Assembly: GCF_900108315.1 (NCBI RefSeq)
Contig: NZ_FNVB01000004.1
Coordinates: 186,001-250,000 of the forward strand
Direction: 5' to 3'
Source: Saccharopolyspora kobensis
Lineage (GTDB): Bacteria; Actinomycetota; Actinomycetes; Mycobacteriales; Pseudonocardiaceae
DNA: 64,000 nucleotides
In this document: piece by piece, positions 1 to 8,651 of the stretch
Numbering within the stretch: the stretch's first letter is position 1
How the letters are laid out: each line of letters starts with the position of its first letter
The notes under the pieces: generated by a model
The model's input: the letters and a program-made list of their open reading frames with translations, nothing else
Databases searched by the model: none
Told to the model about the DNA's origin: nothing
Translations under genes and position numbers: made by a program

Positions 1-194
1 CATCGGCCAGCGGCGTGGACCCGGACATCAGCCCGGCCTACGCGGAACTGCAGGCCCAGCGCGTGGCGCGGGTCACCGGCCTCCCGCTGGACGAGATCCG
101 GCGCCTGATCGCGGAGAGCACCACAGGCGGGGTGATCGCCGAGCGGGTGGTCAACGTGACCACCCTCAACGTCGCCGTCCACCGAGCCCGCTGA
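1..194 (+). CDS. kdpC: KdpC, K+-transporting ATPase subunit C (3' end only)
   Basis: Only the last 63 codons are in the window; the reading frame starts at base 3 and ends with TGA at 192-194. The fragment reads SASGVDPDISPAYAELQ and ends VVNVTTLNVAVHRAR, matching the conserved C-terminal half of KdpC, the small membrane-anchored subunit that assists the KdpFABC high-affinity potassium pump. It lies 105 bp upstream of kdpD in the same direction, the usual kdpFABC-kdpDE order. The assignment rests on the conserved SASG-DP-ISP segment and on the context. The N-terminus and membrane helix lie outside the window. Confidence 0.9.
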   Translation, partial: SASGVDPDISPAYAELQAQRVARVTGLPLDEIRRLIAESTTGGVIAERVVNVTTLNVAVHRAR

Positions 195-224
195 CCAGGG
201 CTGGTCAACTTCGCGAGAAATCGA

Positions 225-242
225 CCGCCACCCGGGTGGCGG
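225..242. promoter_or_regulatory. 18-bp perfect palindrome between kdpC and kdpD
   Basis: CCGCCACCCGGGTGGCGG is self-complementary over its full length and lies 58 bp before the kdpD GTG. It could be an operator, for example for KdpE or another regulator, or the core of a hairpin that lowers read-through from the structural genes into the regulatory pair. No T-tract follows, so a classical terminator is less likely. The role is inferred from symmetry and position only. Confidence 0.35.
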
Positions 243-299
243 GGCGGCGGTCCGGTGGGACTGTCCGCTATTAACAGCGGGTCGTAGGAGACTGGGAGC

Positions 300-2834
300 G
301 TGGCGGAGAACGGACGGCGGCGCGGCGAGCTGCGGATCTACCTGGGAGCGGCTCCCGGCGTCGGCAAGACCTACGCGATGCTCAACGAGGCGCACCGCAG
401 GGTCGAGCGCGGCACCGATGTGGTGGTCGGCTTCGTGGAGGACCACGGCCGGGCCAAGACCGCCGCGCTGCTCGACGGCCTGGAGGTCGTGCCGCGGGCC
501 GAGATCGAGCACCGCGGCGTCGCGCTCACCGAGATGGACCTCGCCGCGGTGCTGGCCCGCAAGCCGGAGGTGGCCGTCGTGGACGAGCTCGCGCACACCA
601 ACGTGCCCGGCTCCCGCCACGAGAAGCGCTGGCAGGACGTCGAGGAACTGCTCGAAGCCGGGATCACCGTGCTGTCCACGGTGAACGTGCAGCACCTGGA
701 GAGCCTCAACGACGTGGTGGAGGCGATCACCGGCGTCCGCCAGCAGGAGACCGTGCCCGACGAGGTGGTGCGCCGCGCCGAGCAGATCGAACTCGCCGAC
801 ATCACCCCGCAAGCGCTCCGCCGCCGCATGGCGCACGGCAACGTCTACGCCGCCGACCGGGTGGATGCCGCGCTGGGCAACTACTTCCGCACCGGCAACC
901 TCACCGCGCTGCGCGAACTGGCGCTGCTGTGGCTGGCCGACCAGGTGGACGTGGCGCTGCGCCGCTACCGCGCGGAGCAGAAGATCACCGACACCTGGGA
1001 GGCCCGCGAGCGCGTCGTCGTCGCCGTCACCGGCGGCCCGGAGAGCGAGACGCTGATCCGCAGAGCACGCCGCATCGCCGCTCGCGCCGGCGCGGAGCTC
1101 CAGGTGGTGCACGTGCTGCGCAGCGACGGGCTCGCGGGCGCTTCGCCGAGCGGCGTCGCCCGCGCCCGCAAGCTCGCCGACGCCGTCGGCGCCAGCTTCC
1201 ACACCGTCGTCGGCGACGACGTCCCGGAGGCGCTGCTGGAATTCGCCCGCGCCGCCGACGCCACGCAGCTCGTCGTAGGCACCTCCCGCCGCTCCCGCTG
1301 GGCCCGCCTGTTCGACGAGGGCATCGGCGCGCTCACGGTGCAGAAGTCGGGCGCCATCGACGTGCACATGGTCACCCACCCCGAAGCCGGTGGGCGGCAG
1401 CTGCTGAGGAAGATCGCCCGCAACCCGCTCTCCGCCGCCCGGAAGTCCTGGGCGTGGGTGCTCTCCGTGCTGCTGCCCGGCGCGGTCACGGCGGTGGCCT
1501 ACACCGCCGGTTTCGACGCGCTGTCCACGGACGTCGTCGGCTACTTCCTGGCCACCGTCATCGTCGCGCTGGTCGGCGGGATGGCGCCGGCGATCGTCGC
1601 CGCGCTGCTCTCCGGCGGGCTGCTGAACTTCTTCCTGACACCGCCGCTGTACACGCTGACCGTCGCCGAGCCGCAGAACCTGGTGACGGTGATCGCGATG
1701 ATGATCGTCGGCATGGTGGTGGCGTTCACCGTCGACCGCGCGGCGCGGCTCGCCGAGAAGGCCAGCAGCGCGCGCACCGAAGCGGCGCTGCTGACCTCCT
1801 ACGCGCGGACCGTGCTCACCCACCCGGATCCGCTGGCCCGGCTGCTGGAGAAGGTGGTGGAGAACTTCGGCCTGACCTCGGCGGCACTCCTGGAGCGCGT
1901 CGACGACGGCTGGCACGTCGCCGCCACCACCGGCTCCGAGCGGTGCACCCGGCCGGAGGATTCCGATGTGGACATCGAGGTCAACCAGGACGTGCACCTG
2001 GTGCTCAGGCGCCCGGGCCGCCGACCGCTCCCGGCGGCCGACCGCACCGTCCTGGAAGGCGCGGCGGGACAGGCGCTGATGGCGTTGCGCCAGCAGCGGA
2101 TGGCCGCCGAAGCGCAGGAAGCCCAGCGGCGCGCCGACGCCACCCAGCTGCGCACCGCGCTGCTGTCCGCGGTCGGGCACGACCTGCGCACCCCGCTGGC
2201 CTCGATCAAGGCCTCGGTGAGCAGCCTGCGCGCGCCCGATCTCCAGCTCTCCGCGGCCGACACCGCCGAGCTGCTGGCCGGCGTGGAGGAGTCCGCGGAC
2301 CGGCTGACCGACCTGGTCGGGAACCTGCTCGACTCATCCCGGCTGGCCACCGGCGCGATCGCGCCCCGGCTGCGCCCGGTCGGCTACTACGAGGTCGCGG
2401 CCAGGGCGCTGGCCGGTCTGGACGGGCAACAGCACGTCGACGTGGAGATCGACGAGTCGCTGCCCCCGGTGCTGGCCGACGTCGGGCTGCTGGAGAGAGT
2501 GGTGGCCAACGTGGTGCAGAACGCGCTGAAGTACGGCCGCCCGGGCGGCGGCCGGATCGGCGTCCGCGCCAGCGAGCACGCCGCCCGCGTGGAGCTGCGG
2601 ATCGTCGACCACGGGCCGGGCCTGCCCGAAGGAGCGGCGGACGCGGTGTTCGCGCCGTTCGAGCGGCTCGGCGACCTCGGCGACACCGGCCCGTCCGGAG
2701 TGGGGCTGGGCTTGAGCGTGGCGCAGGGGTTCATGACGGCCATGGAAGGCACGATCCGCGCCGAGGACACCCCCGGTGGCGGCCTGACGATCGTGCTGTC
2801 GCTGCCTGCGGCGGACGGACAGGGGAGACGATGA
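300..2834 (+). CDS. kdpD: KdpD, turgor/K+ sensor histidine kinase
   Basis: This 844-aa membrane sensor kinase controls the Kdp potassium pump together with KdpE. In order: an N-terminal KdpD domain with a Walker-type loop GAAPGVGKT (residues 16-24), a universal-stress-protein-like domain (about 245-365), four closely spaced membrane helices (about 395-500), a GAF-like linker, a HisKA box VGHDLRTPLAS with phospho-acceptor His627, and an HATPase_c domain with N box (QNALKYG) and G boxes (DHGPGLPEG, GVGLGLSV). The length fits full-size KdpD (about 840-900 aa). The GTG start is supported by AGGAG a few bases upstream. The stop overlaps the kdpE start (ATGA), so the two are probably translationally coupled. 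Confidence 0.96.
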   Translation: MAENGRRRGELRIYLGAAPGVGKTYAMLNEAHRRVERGTDVVVGFVEDHGRAKTAALLDGLEVVPRAEIEHRGVALTEMDLAAVLARKPEVAVVDELAHTNVPGSRHEKRWQDVEELLEAGITVLSTVNVQHLESLNDVVEAITGVRQQETVPDEVVRRAEQIELADITPQALRRRMAHGNVYAADRVDAALGNYFRTGNLTALRELALLWLADQVDVALRRYRAEQKITDTWEARERVVVAVTGGPESETLIRRARRIAARAGAELQVVHVLRSDGLAGASPSGVARARKLADAVGASFHTVVGDDVPEALLEFARAADATQLVVGTSRRSRWARLFDEGIGALTVQKSGAIDVHMVTHPEAGGRQLLRKIARNPLSAARKSWAWVLSVLLPGAVTAVAYTAGFDALSTDVVGYFLATVIVALVGGMAPAIVAALLSGGLLNFFLTPPLYTLTVAEPQNLVTVIAMMIVGMVVAFTVDRAARLAEKASSARTEAALLTSYARTVLTHPDPLARLLEKVVENFGLTSAALLERVDDGWHVAATTGSERCTRPEDSDVDIEVNQDVHLVLRRPGRRPLPAADRTVLEGAAGQALMALRQQRMAAEAQEAQRRADATQLRTALLSAVGHDLRTPLASIKASVSSLRAPDLQLSAADTAELLAGVEESADRLTDLVGNLLDSSRLATGAIAPRLRPVGYYEVAARALAGLDGQQHVDVEIDESLPPVLADVGLLERVVANVVQNALKYGRPGGGRIGVRASEHAARVELRIVDHGPGLPEGAADAVFAPFERLGDLGDTGPSGVGLGLSVAQGFMTAMEGTIRAEDTPGGGLTIVLSLPAADGQGRR

Positions 2835-3511
2835 CGAAAGTCCTGGTGATCGACGACGAACCGCAGCTGCTGCGCGCGCTGCGGATCAACCTGAGCGCCC
2901 GCGGCTACGAGGTGCTCACCGCGGTGGACGGCGCGGCGGCGCTGCGCGCAGCGGGCGAGGGCAAACCCGACGTCGTGGTCCTCGACCTCGGCCTGCCGGA
3001 CATGGACGGCAGCGAGGTCATCGCTGGCCTGCGCGGCTGGACGACGGTGCCGATCATCGTGCTCTCCGCCCGCACCGACTCCACCGACAAGGTGCTGGCG
3101 CTGGACGCGGGAGCCGACGACTACGTGACCAAGCCCTTCGGCATGGACGAACTGCTGGCCCGCCTGCGCGCGGCCGTGCGCCGTGCCAGCACCAGCGGAG
3201 CGGTCGACCAGCCGGTGGTGGAGACCGCGACGTTCACCGTCGACCTGTCGGCGAAGAAGGTCCTGCGCGACGGCGCGGAGATCCACCTGACGCCGACCGA
3301 GTGGGGCATGCTCGAAGTCCTCACCCGCAACCAGGGCCGCCTGGTGGGCCAGAAGCAGCTCCTCAAGGAGGTCTGGGGCCCCCAGTACGCGAACGAGACC
3401 CACTACCTCCGCGTCTACCTGGCCCAACTCCGCCGCAAGCTGGAACTCGACCCCAGCCACCCCAAGCACCTGATCACCGAACCGGGAATGGGCTACCGCT
3501 TCGAGCTCTGA
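2831..3511 (+). CDS. kdpE: KdpE, OmpR-family response regulator
   Basis: This 226-aa two-component response regulator is the partner of KdpD and activates the kdp structural genes. The receiver domain shows the acidic pocket VIDDE, phospho-acceptor Asp52 in LDLGLPDMDG, and the conserved Lys in DDYVTKPFGMDELLAR. The C-terminal half is an OmpR/PhoB winged helix (LTPTEWGMLEVLTRNQGRLV, ending GMGYRFEL). It starts within the kdpD stop codon with a 4-bp overlap, a strong sign of co-translation. It ends the kdp block; nothing downstream is co-directional for about 2.9 kb apart from possible tiny ORFs. Confidence 0.96.
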   Translation: MTKVLVIDDEPQLLRALRINLSARGYEVLTAVDGAAALRAAGEGKPDVVVLDLGLPDMDGSEVIAGLRGWTTVPIIVLSARTDSTDKVLALDAGADDYVTKPFGMDELLARLRAAVRRASTSGAVDQPVVETATFTVDLSAKKVLRDGAEIHLTPTEWGMLEVLTRNQGRLVGQKQLLKEVWGPQYANETHYLRVYLAQLRRKLELDPSHPKHLITEPGMGYRFEL

Positions 3512-3629
3512 ACGCCCGGTGCCGCCGTGCAGGGCGGGTGCTGACCCGCCTGCCCGGCGCACGGGGTGCAGCCGCGGACGTGGATTCGCTTGCGTTGCGC
3601 GAAGAACCGGCCGACCAACGGAGCAGCGT

Positions 3630-3734
3630 ATGGTCATCGCGGCGAGCACGCCGAGCACGCAGCTGTCGACGTGCTCACTGAACAACGAGACCAAGACCAC
3701 GACGGTGTCGCCGCAGGTGAGACTCGCACAGTAA
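3630..3734 (+). CDS. candidate 34-aa Ser/Thr-rich peptide
   Basis: This small ORF lies in the 418-bp gap after kdpE (3512-3929), which otherwise shows nothing recognisable. It has an ATG start with GGAG six bases upstream and encodes MVIAASTPSTQLSTCSLNN followed by a Thr-rich tail ending QVRLAQ. Thirty of its 33 codons after the start end in G or C, while first and second positions are only moderately GC, which resembles coding sequence in this genome. The same base pattern also supports a frame on the opposite strand (Cys-containing, ASLTCGDTVVVLVSLF), so the coding strand is uncertain. A RiPP-like precursor is conceivable, but no modifying enzyme is nearby. Confidence 0.3.
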   Translation: MVIAASTPSTQLSTCSLNNETKTTTVSPQVRLAQ

Positions 3735-3929
3735 TGCCTGCTGAAGCCGAAATCCCAGTGACCATGGAGCGGGATGCGCGTCCGATGGGTGCGAGCCGCC
3801 ATCACCCGCTGTTCACATCACCTTCGTCATCAACCCCCGAGCTCTTCTACTTCTGAACCGAATGAATGACTCTCTAGAGCAGCGGGCGAAATGCGCTGCA
3901 GTATATTATTCTGTAAATAATTTCCCTTA

Positions 3930-5918
3930 TTAATTTGATCGGTTGAGCAGGTGGTCGTGCAATCGTGCGTGTCGGAATTGGTAGAGGCCTCCGACTTGAC
4001 GAAGTACGCCGCGCTCATGGGCGTCCTCCAGGAAGCGCATGAGTCGAAGTGGTGTTCTTCCGGTCAATGCGAGCCAGAATCGAGAGACGGTGAAGTTCCA
4101 CCATGAAGAACTAAGGAAAAAACCAAGTATTAACGGGATTCCAACAGTAGGGGCCATGATGGATCGAGTCCATAGCGTGTAAGCGATCAACATGGGGATC
4201 AAATTGGCTAGTATCAGCATGTTGACTGTTCGGTCGCTCTTCAGCGTTCTTGGAGGGGTGGATGCGTCCATCTCGGTCAACGGGGTCCATAGGTTCTTTA
4301 TTGTCCCCCTCCAGAGAAGGCGCCCTACAAGTACAAGCACTAATGCTGGTACTGTGGTGGAGCCTAGTGTTTTGGCGGGGTCTTCTAAATCGAACGATCG
4401 GATCAGTGGGCCGATTGAAATCAGGAATACCACCCCCATGGCGGCGGTGAACGCGAAGGAACGCATCAACACTTTCAAGGCATAGGTGGACATTCTCTTG
4501 GATGCTCTTGTGGCGCTTGAGAATGCTCGAATTGGTGGTATTAGTTTTCGTGAATGTGTGGAGCACCAGATCCAAATTACGATACTAAGCGTAAGATAGG
4601 ATCCGAGGAGCATGTAAAAATTCGTCGTGCTGTCCACGCTTTCGAGGGCTATCGCAGAGACGGCTATCGTTATTGTGTATAGCAGCCATGCCGTGAAGCC
4701 GAAGATGAACGTCGGGGTGGCGTATTTTAGTTGCCACCAGGCGAAATCACGTGTGTTGAGTTTATATAGGTGGCGAGCAAGGAATGTAAGTTGCGTAGAA
4801 GCCTTTACTGGGGAGTACGGCCTGTTCTGCGATCTGCGGCCAGGGGTGGGCGGCTGAGGGTGAATGTGATATAGAGATGGGAGGAGTGAATCAAGAAGAT
4901 GATTCTCTATCGAACTTCGGTCTGGAAATCTGCGCGTATCGAGGAGCTCGATGGGTGGTATGGGGGAGTATGCATAGACCGCTTTGGCTAACGACACCAT
5001 CAATGGAGTGGTGAGTGTCAGAGTCGCGGGGCTGTTCGGCCAGGTCTTGATGTGTTCAAACACCGGGTACCACTGGCGTATTCGATTCGGCGGTGTGGAG
5101 GAGCGCAAGTAGTCGATGACGGAATTTGGCGACACGGGCTGTGCGTGGACGGTTGTTGCGGCTCGCAGTACGTCGCCGGCCTGGATAGCATAGTTGTACG
5201 CTTCCGTGCGGCATGTGATGATGATTGGGTCACTGCTTGTGAGGCTCCTGTTCAACGCGATCAATGCTGCCGCTTGGCGAGGTGCTGTTATCTCATCGAG
5301 GCCATCCAGCACTGGCATGATTCGGCGCTCGGTCACAATTCGTTGCGCAATTTCTCGTCCGTACCGGAGTAATCCCGGGTAGTGTTCCTCCAGTTTTCGG
5401 GAGAGCCAGGTGTGGAGGTGTTCCTGATGCGGTTCCCACGAAGCGATCGAAATTAGAACCGGAATTGGATCGTCGGGTGCCACCTCTTCGAGGAGGGCGA
5501 GCAATAGGAGTATTGCTAGAGTAGTCTTGCCTGCTCCGCCTTCTCCAAGTACTACCAAGCGACGGTGCGGCAAGGAGCGAAACGAATCTGCGAGATTACG
5601 TGACTCATTGCTGAGTCCGACGAACGCTCCCGGTATGTTTCCCGCGTGATCTTTGACCGGAGATGTTGCCGTCCATAAGACGGAGAGTGGCGCGGGGTCG
5701 AGTAGATTTCGTTGAGCGGCTTCATTTTTCCACTGTGCTCGCACTGCGTTGGCCAGCTCGTTTAATGCGACATCTATGGGGTTCGAACTTGACTGATGTA
5801 TGTGTACATCGCCATGGATATGGCCAGCCTGCACAATGTTCTTTGCGCTTCCGGTCACATGATTCCGAGTGTGACTTCCTTCGTTTTGACTGGACATTGG
5901 CTCGGTCGCTTTCTTCAT
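3930..5918 (-). CDS. NACHT/NLR-like STAND NTPase with membrane C-terminus
   Basis: This 662-aa protein of the prokaryotic NACHT class is a signal-transduction ATPase of the kind used in immunity or cell-death switches. Residues 19-41 contain NIVQAGHIHGDVHI, the Gly/His-rich amyloid-type motif (BASS3/RHIM-like) found at the N-termini of actinobacterial NLR-like proteins. The NTPase follows, with Walker A GEGGAGKTT (125-133) and Walker B MPVLDGLDE (201-209). About six hydrophobic segments occupy residues 400-605. The C-terminus ends with YQFRHARLHDHLL, a tail recurrent in this family. The gene is clearly AT-richer than its surroundings and stands alone, which suggests horizontal acquisition. 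No good ribosome site precedes ATG 5918; ATG 5897 is an alternative start. The function is inferred from family only. Confidence 0.85.
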   Translation of the reverse strand: MKKATEPMSSQNEGSHTRNHVTGSAKNIVQAGHIHGDVHIHQSSSNPIDVALNELANAVRAQWKNEAAQRNLLDPAPLSVLWTATSPVKDHAGNIPGAFVGLSNESRNLADSFRSLPHRRLVVLGEGGAGKTTLAILLLLALLEEVAPDDPIPVLISIASWEPHQEHLHTWLSRKLEEHYPGLLRYGREIAQRIVTERRIMPVLDGLDEITAPRQAAALIALNRSLTSSDPIIITCRTEAYNYAIQAGDVLRAATTVHAQPVSPNSVIDYLRSSTPPNRIRQWYPVFEHIKTWPNSPATLTLTTPLMVSLAKAVYAYSPIPPIELLDTRRFPDRSSIENHLLDSLLPSLYHIHPQPPTPGRRSQNRPYSPVKASTQLTFLARHLYKLNTRDFAWWQLKYATPTFIFGFTAWLLYTITIAVSAIALESVDSTTNFYMLLGSYLTLSIVIWIWCSTHSRKLIPPIRAFSSATRASKRMSTYALKVLMRSFAFTAAMGVVFLISIGPLIRSFDLEDPAKTLGSTTVPALVLVLVGRLLWRGTIKNLWTPLTEMDASTPPRTLKSDRTVNMLILANLIPMLIAYTLWTRSIMAPTVGIPLILGFFLSSSWWNFTVSRFWLALTGRTPLRLMRFLEDAHERGVLRQVGGLYQFRHARLHDHLLNRSN

Positions 5919-6093
5919 CTATGTACGTGTTGGGCGTTACGATATCTTACGAATGAAGTACGTGGGCGAGAACGGTGAAAATTCACGCGGGTGGAGCATC
6001 TTCCGAATTTGGTCTATTTGGTGTATACGGCTCCCTATGTGGCTCACGGAGGTAAAAGAGCTCGAATTTAACCATTAGTGAATGGCGGATTCT

Positions 6094-6188
6094 GGAGGTT
6101 TCTAATGGATACCTCCGAGCGTGCTGCGCAGGTGGAAAGAAAGTCGGATACTATTGACAAATGGGACTTTTTGCTTTCCTTTGGTTAA
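6094..6188 (+). CDS. candidate 27-aa peptide with perfect Shine-Dalgarno
   Basis: GGAGGT at 6094-6099 sits five bases before ATG 6105, and the frame runs 27 codons to TAA at 6186-6188: MDTSERAAQVERKSDTIDKW then DFLLSFG. The codon use is AT-rich like the adjacent NACHT gene. An in-frame GTG at 6078 would extend it by nine residues. It lies in the 472-bp gap between the divergent NACHT gene and the ESX-like cassette. The rest of that gap holds AT-rich promoter-like sequence but no other supported gene. Whether the peptide is made is unknown. Confidence 0.35.
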
Positions 6189-6390
6189 AGACCTCGCGCA
6201 GTAGCGCCAGCGTGCTGAGGTTTGGCTCCTCTCGCGGGCATGGTTCGTTGGTCGTCCCATTCGCGATTGCGCATTGCCGCGTTGGGTTCCTGTGAAGTTC
6301 TCGCGAGTTGGTGACGGGCGGTGAACGCCGCTGCTAGTGTCGGCGGACGAAACGGTGATCAGAAGCCGCTAACCTGGGGGTTTTCCCGCG

Positions 6391-6762
6391 ATGACGACGC
6401 CAGTACCGCCGCCACCGCCGCCGGCTCCGGGCGGCGGCCAGACCCTCACCGTGAACCGGGACAACGTCCTGGAAGTCCGCAAGGTCATCCTCTCCGCCGC
6501 AGAACAGGCGCAGATGAAGCTCAGGGCTCTGCAGCCCAGCTTGATAGTCCAAGCGCCTGCGGGCGACGAGGTCAGCAAGACATCGGCGGCGGTCTGGACC
6601 GCGAACCTGGTGGGCAACCCGGACTCCCACTACGTCCGTCTCCTGCAGTACGTGGACAACGTCGTCGACCTCGGTCGGCAGCTGGAGGAAGCGGCCAAGC
6701 AGTACGGGTACACCGACGAGGAGATCGTCGCGTCCTTCAACTTGCAGCAGGGGCAGATGTGA
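6391..6762 (+). CDS. small helical ESX-substrate-like (PE-like) protein
   Basis: This 123-aa protein has a Pro-rich N-terminus (PVPPPPPPAPGGG) followed by two predicted helices. After the second helix it carries Y105-x-x-x-D109 (KQYGYTDEE), the general type VII secretion motif YxxxD/E. The size, position and motif suggest a PE-like partner of the PPE-like protein encoded downstream, although similarity to canonical PE is weak by eye. It starts an apparent operon: its TGA overlaps the GTG of the lipoprotein gene (ATGTGA). It is probably exported by an ESX system encoded elsewhere. The name is inferred from context. Confidence 0.6.
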   Translation: MTTPVPPPPPPAPGGGQTLTVNRDNVLEVRKVILSAAEQAQMKLRALQPSLIVQAPAGDEVSKTSAAVWTANLVGNPDSHYVRLLQYVDNVVDLGRQLEEAAKQYGYTDEEIVASFNLQQGQM

Positions 6763-7376
6763 GTGTTTCGTCGCGCGTTCGCCGGTCCGGCGGACTGCTC
6801 GGGCTGACCGCCGCCGCGCTCCTGGTGGCCGGCTGCACGGTGAACGGGCCGGACCCGGTGCCTGCCGGTGAATCGACGCCCGCTGGGGAGACCAGCGCGG
6901 AAACGGCCTTCCCGAAGCGGCCTGCGGAACTCCCTGTCGCCGGCGCGCAGGACGCGGAGATCTGCACCTGGCTGACCGGTCAGCAGATGGCGCAGCTGAA
7001 GGTCGCCCGGCCGAGTCCGGTGATCAAGAACGGCAACAACTACAACGGGTGCGGCTACTCGTCGGATGGCACCTGGGCCAACGCTGGGGTGTCGTTGCGG
7101 GTCGTCCCGGAGCCTCTCGAGGTCTTCGCGGCGAAGCTCAACAGCTCCGAGGTGTCGCGGAAGACCTTCGAGATCAACGGATTCGGCGCGTTGCAGAGCC
7201 AGATCGCCGGTGCTGAGCGGCTGGGCTGTTCGGTGTTCGTGGACGTTGCCCAAGGGCAGACGCTCTACGCCGAACTGAGCCTTCTGTCCGTGGGCGAGAT
7301 GGACAACGAGCAGATGTGCGAGAAGGCCGCGCAGGCCGCTGGGGCGGCTGTGACGAGCTTGCAGGCCAAGGGCTAG
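6759..7376 (+). CDS. DUF3558-type lipoprotein
   Basis: This 205-aa secreted lipoprotein has an Arg-rich start, a hydrophobic stretch GLLGLTAAALLVAGC with a clear lipobox (LVAGC), a Pro/Thr/Glu-rich linker, then a globular domain with Cys residues (EICTWLTGQQM, NGCGYSSDGTW, AERLGCSVFVD, EQMCEKAAQ). The CxWLT opening and late cysteines resemble actinobacterial DUF3558 lipoproteins, which often accompany ESX-associated genes. The GTG start overlaps the previous stop codon, and the next gene begins eight bases after its own stop, so the four genes form one unit. Its molecular role is unknown. Confidence 0.8.
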   Translation: MSVSSRVRRSGGLLGLTAAALLVAGCTVNGPDPVPAGESTPAGETSAETAFPKRPAELPVAGAQDAEICTWLTGQQMAQLKVARPSPVIKNGNNYNGCGYSSDGTWANAGVSLRVVPEPLEVFAAKLNSSEVSRKTFEINGFGALQSQIAGAERLGCSVFVDVAQGQTLYAELSLLSVGEMDNEQMCEKAAQAAGAAVTSLQAKG

Positions 7377-7384
7377 GGGGCGTT

Positions 7385-8650
7385 GTGACGAGCATCGATC
7401 CGATCCGCGACATCCGGTTCGAGGGGATGGACATCCCCCAGCTGCAGGAGTGGATCACGCAGGTCAAGCAGGGGCGCGGCACGGAGTCGATGCAGTCCGC
7501 GGTGCGGGCGCTGGACGAGTGCGTGCAGGTCGTCGTCGACCTGGACGACACCCTGCGCCGGGAGCTCGGCAAGCTGCAGATCGCCTGGGAGGGCAACGCG
7601 GGCGACCTCGCCGCCGCCGCGACGCAGCAGCAGGCGGTGTTCATGTCCGACGCCCCGGACCCGCTGCGGGCCTCCGCGCAGAGCGTCGACGAGCAGGGTC
7701 GCGGGTACGAGTCGGCCCGCCACACGCTGCCGAACAGCGACGAGCTCCGGCACAAGCAGTCGGAGAACGCCGTGGAGTGGGCCGGTGGCGCTTTCGGCTA
7801 CGAGAGCGACTACGACAAGGAAGCCAAGCAGATCGACGCCAACAAGAAGGCCGCCCAGGCGGCTCTGGCGTCCTACCGCGACACCTCGGTGGAACAGGCG
7901 AACACCTACCAGCCGCTGCCGGAGATGCCGCCCGCGACCGTGACCGCGCAGTCGGCCTCGCCCAGCGGCATGGCGAGCTCGGGGCTGGGATCGGGTGTCG
8001 CCGTGGCCGGCGTGGTCGGCGGTTCGGCGCAGCCCGGCGTCGGTTCGCCCGGCGTGGGCACTCCGGGTTCGCCGGTGCCCGGCGGTGGGTTCGTGGTCGG
8101 AGGTGGCGACGGCCGCACCGGTGAGCGGGCCGTTCCGCGCCCCGGGGACCGCCCCGCCGACCGGAAGAAGGGCGAGATCGACAAGGGCGGCGAGGCGGAC
8201 CCGACGCCGGAGGCGACCGGCGACAGCGGTGGCGTCAGCGCCGGGACAATCCTCGGCATCGCTGCCGGTGGTGCGGCTGTCGCAGGCATCGGTGCGTACG
8301 CGGCCAGCCGCGTGCTCGGCGGCCGTGGTGCTCCGGTGCCCGCAGGCGGCCCGGCGCCCGGCGGGTCCGTGGCGCGCGGCGGCAGCGTCGGCGGCGGCCC
8401 GGGCGACACCACGGCGGGCAAGGCCGCGGGCAACACCCCGGGCAGCAGGCCGGGCGCGGGCTCGCTGATGGGCCCGGCCGCGACCCGCGGCGAGAAGCGC
8501 AGCGAGGACGCCGAGCACGAGAACAAGTACGTCGCCGAGGAGACCCCGTTCGACGACGAGCGACTGGTCGCTCCGCCGGTGCTGGGCGGCGACGAGCGCA
8601 ACGACGACCCGCCCGCCGAGGCCGCGCCCGAGCCGAAGAAGCAGGACTGA
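7385..8650 (+). CDS. PPE-like ESX-associated protein
   Basis: This 421-aa protein has a helical N-terminal domain (about 1-180) with a WxG-like turn (IAWEGNAGDLAAAA) and long amphipathic helices, as in PPE/WXG100-type proteins exported by ESX systems. A long Gly/Pro/Ser-rich disordered region follows (about 185-330), including a hydrophobic patch [20 protein letters not shown]. The C-terminus is acidic and charged. GTG 7385, with a G-rich ribosome site 5-10 bases upstream, is preferred; an upstream ATG at 7316 would overlap the lipoprotein gene. It probably pairs with the small protein at 6391 and is handled by the EspG-like chaperone just downstream. Confidence 0.75.
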   Translation: MTSIDPIRDIRFEGMDIPQLQEWITQVKQGRGTESMQSAVRALDECVQVVVDLDDTLRRELGKLQIAWEGNAGDLAAAATQQQAVFMSDAPDPLRASAQSVDEQGRGYESARHTLPNSDELRHKQSENAVEWAGGAFGYESDYDKEAKQIDANKKAAQAALASYRDTSVEQANTYQPLPEMPPATVTAQSASPSGMASSGLGSGVAVAGVVGGSAQPGVGSPGVGTPGSPVPGGGFVVGGGDGRTGERAVPRPGDRPADRKKGEIDKGGEADPTPEATGDSGGVSAGTILGIAAGGAAVAGIGAYAASRVLGGRGAPVPAGGPAPGGSVARGGSVGGGPGDTTAGKAAGNTPGSRPGAGSLMGPAATRGEKRSEDAEHENKYVAEETPFDDERLVAPPVLGGDERNDDPPAEAAPEPKKQD

Positions 8651-8651
8651 C

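Noticed and set aside
6154-6190. TTGACA as a -35 box near the end of the 27-codon ORF
   Set aside because: No -10-like hexamer lies 16-19 bp downstream; TTAAAG is about 25 bp away.
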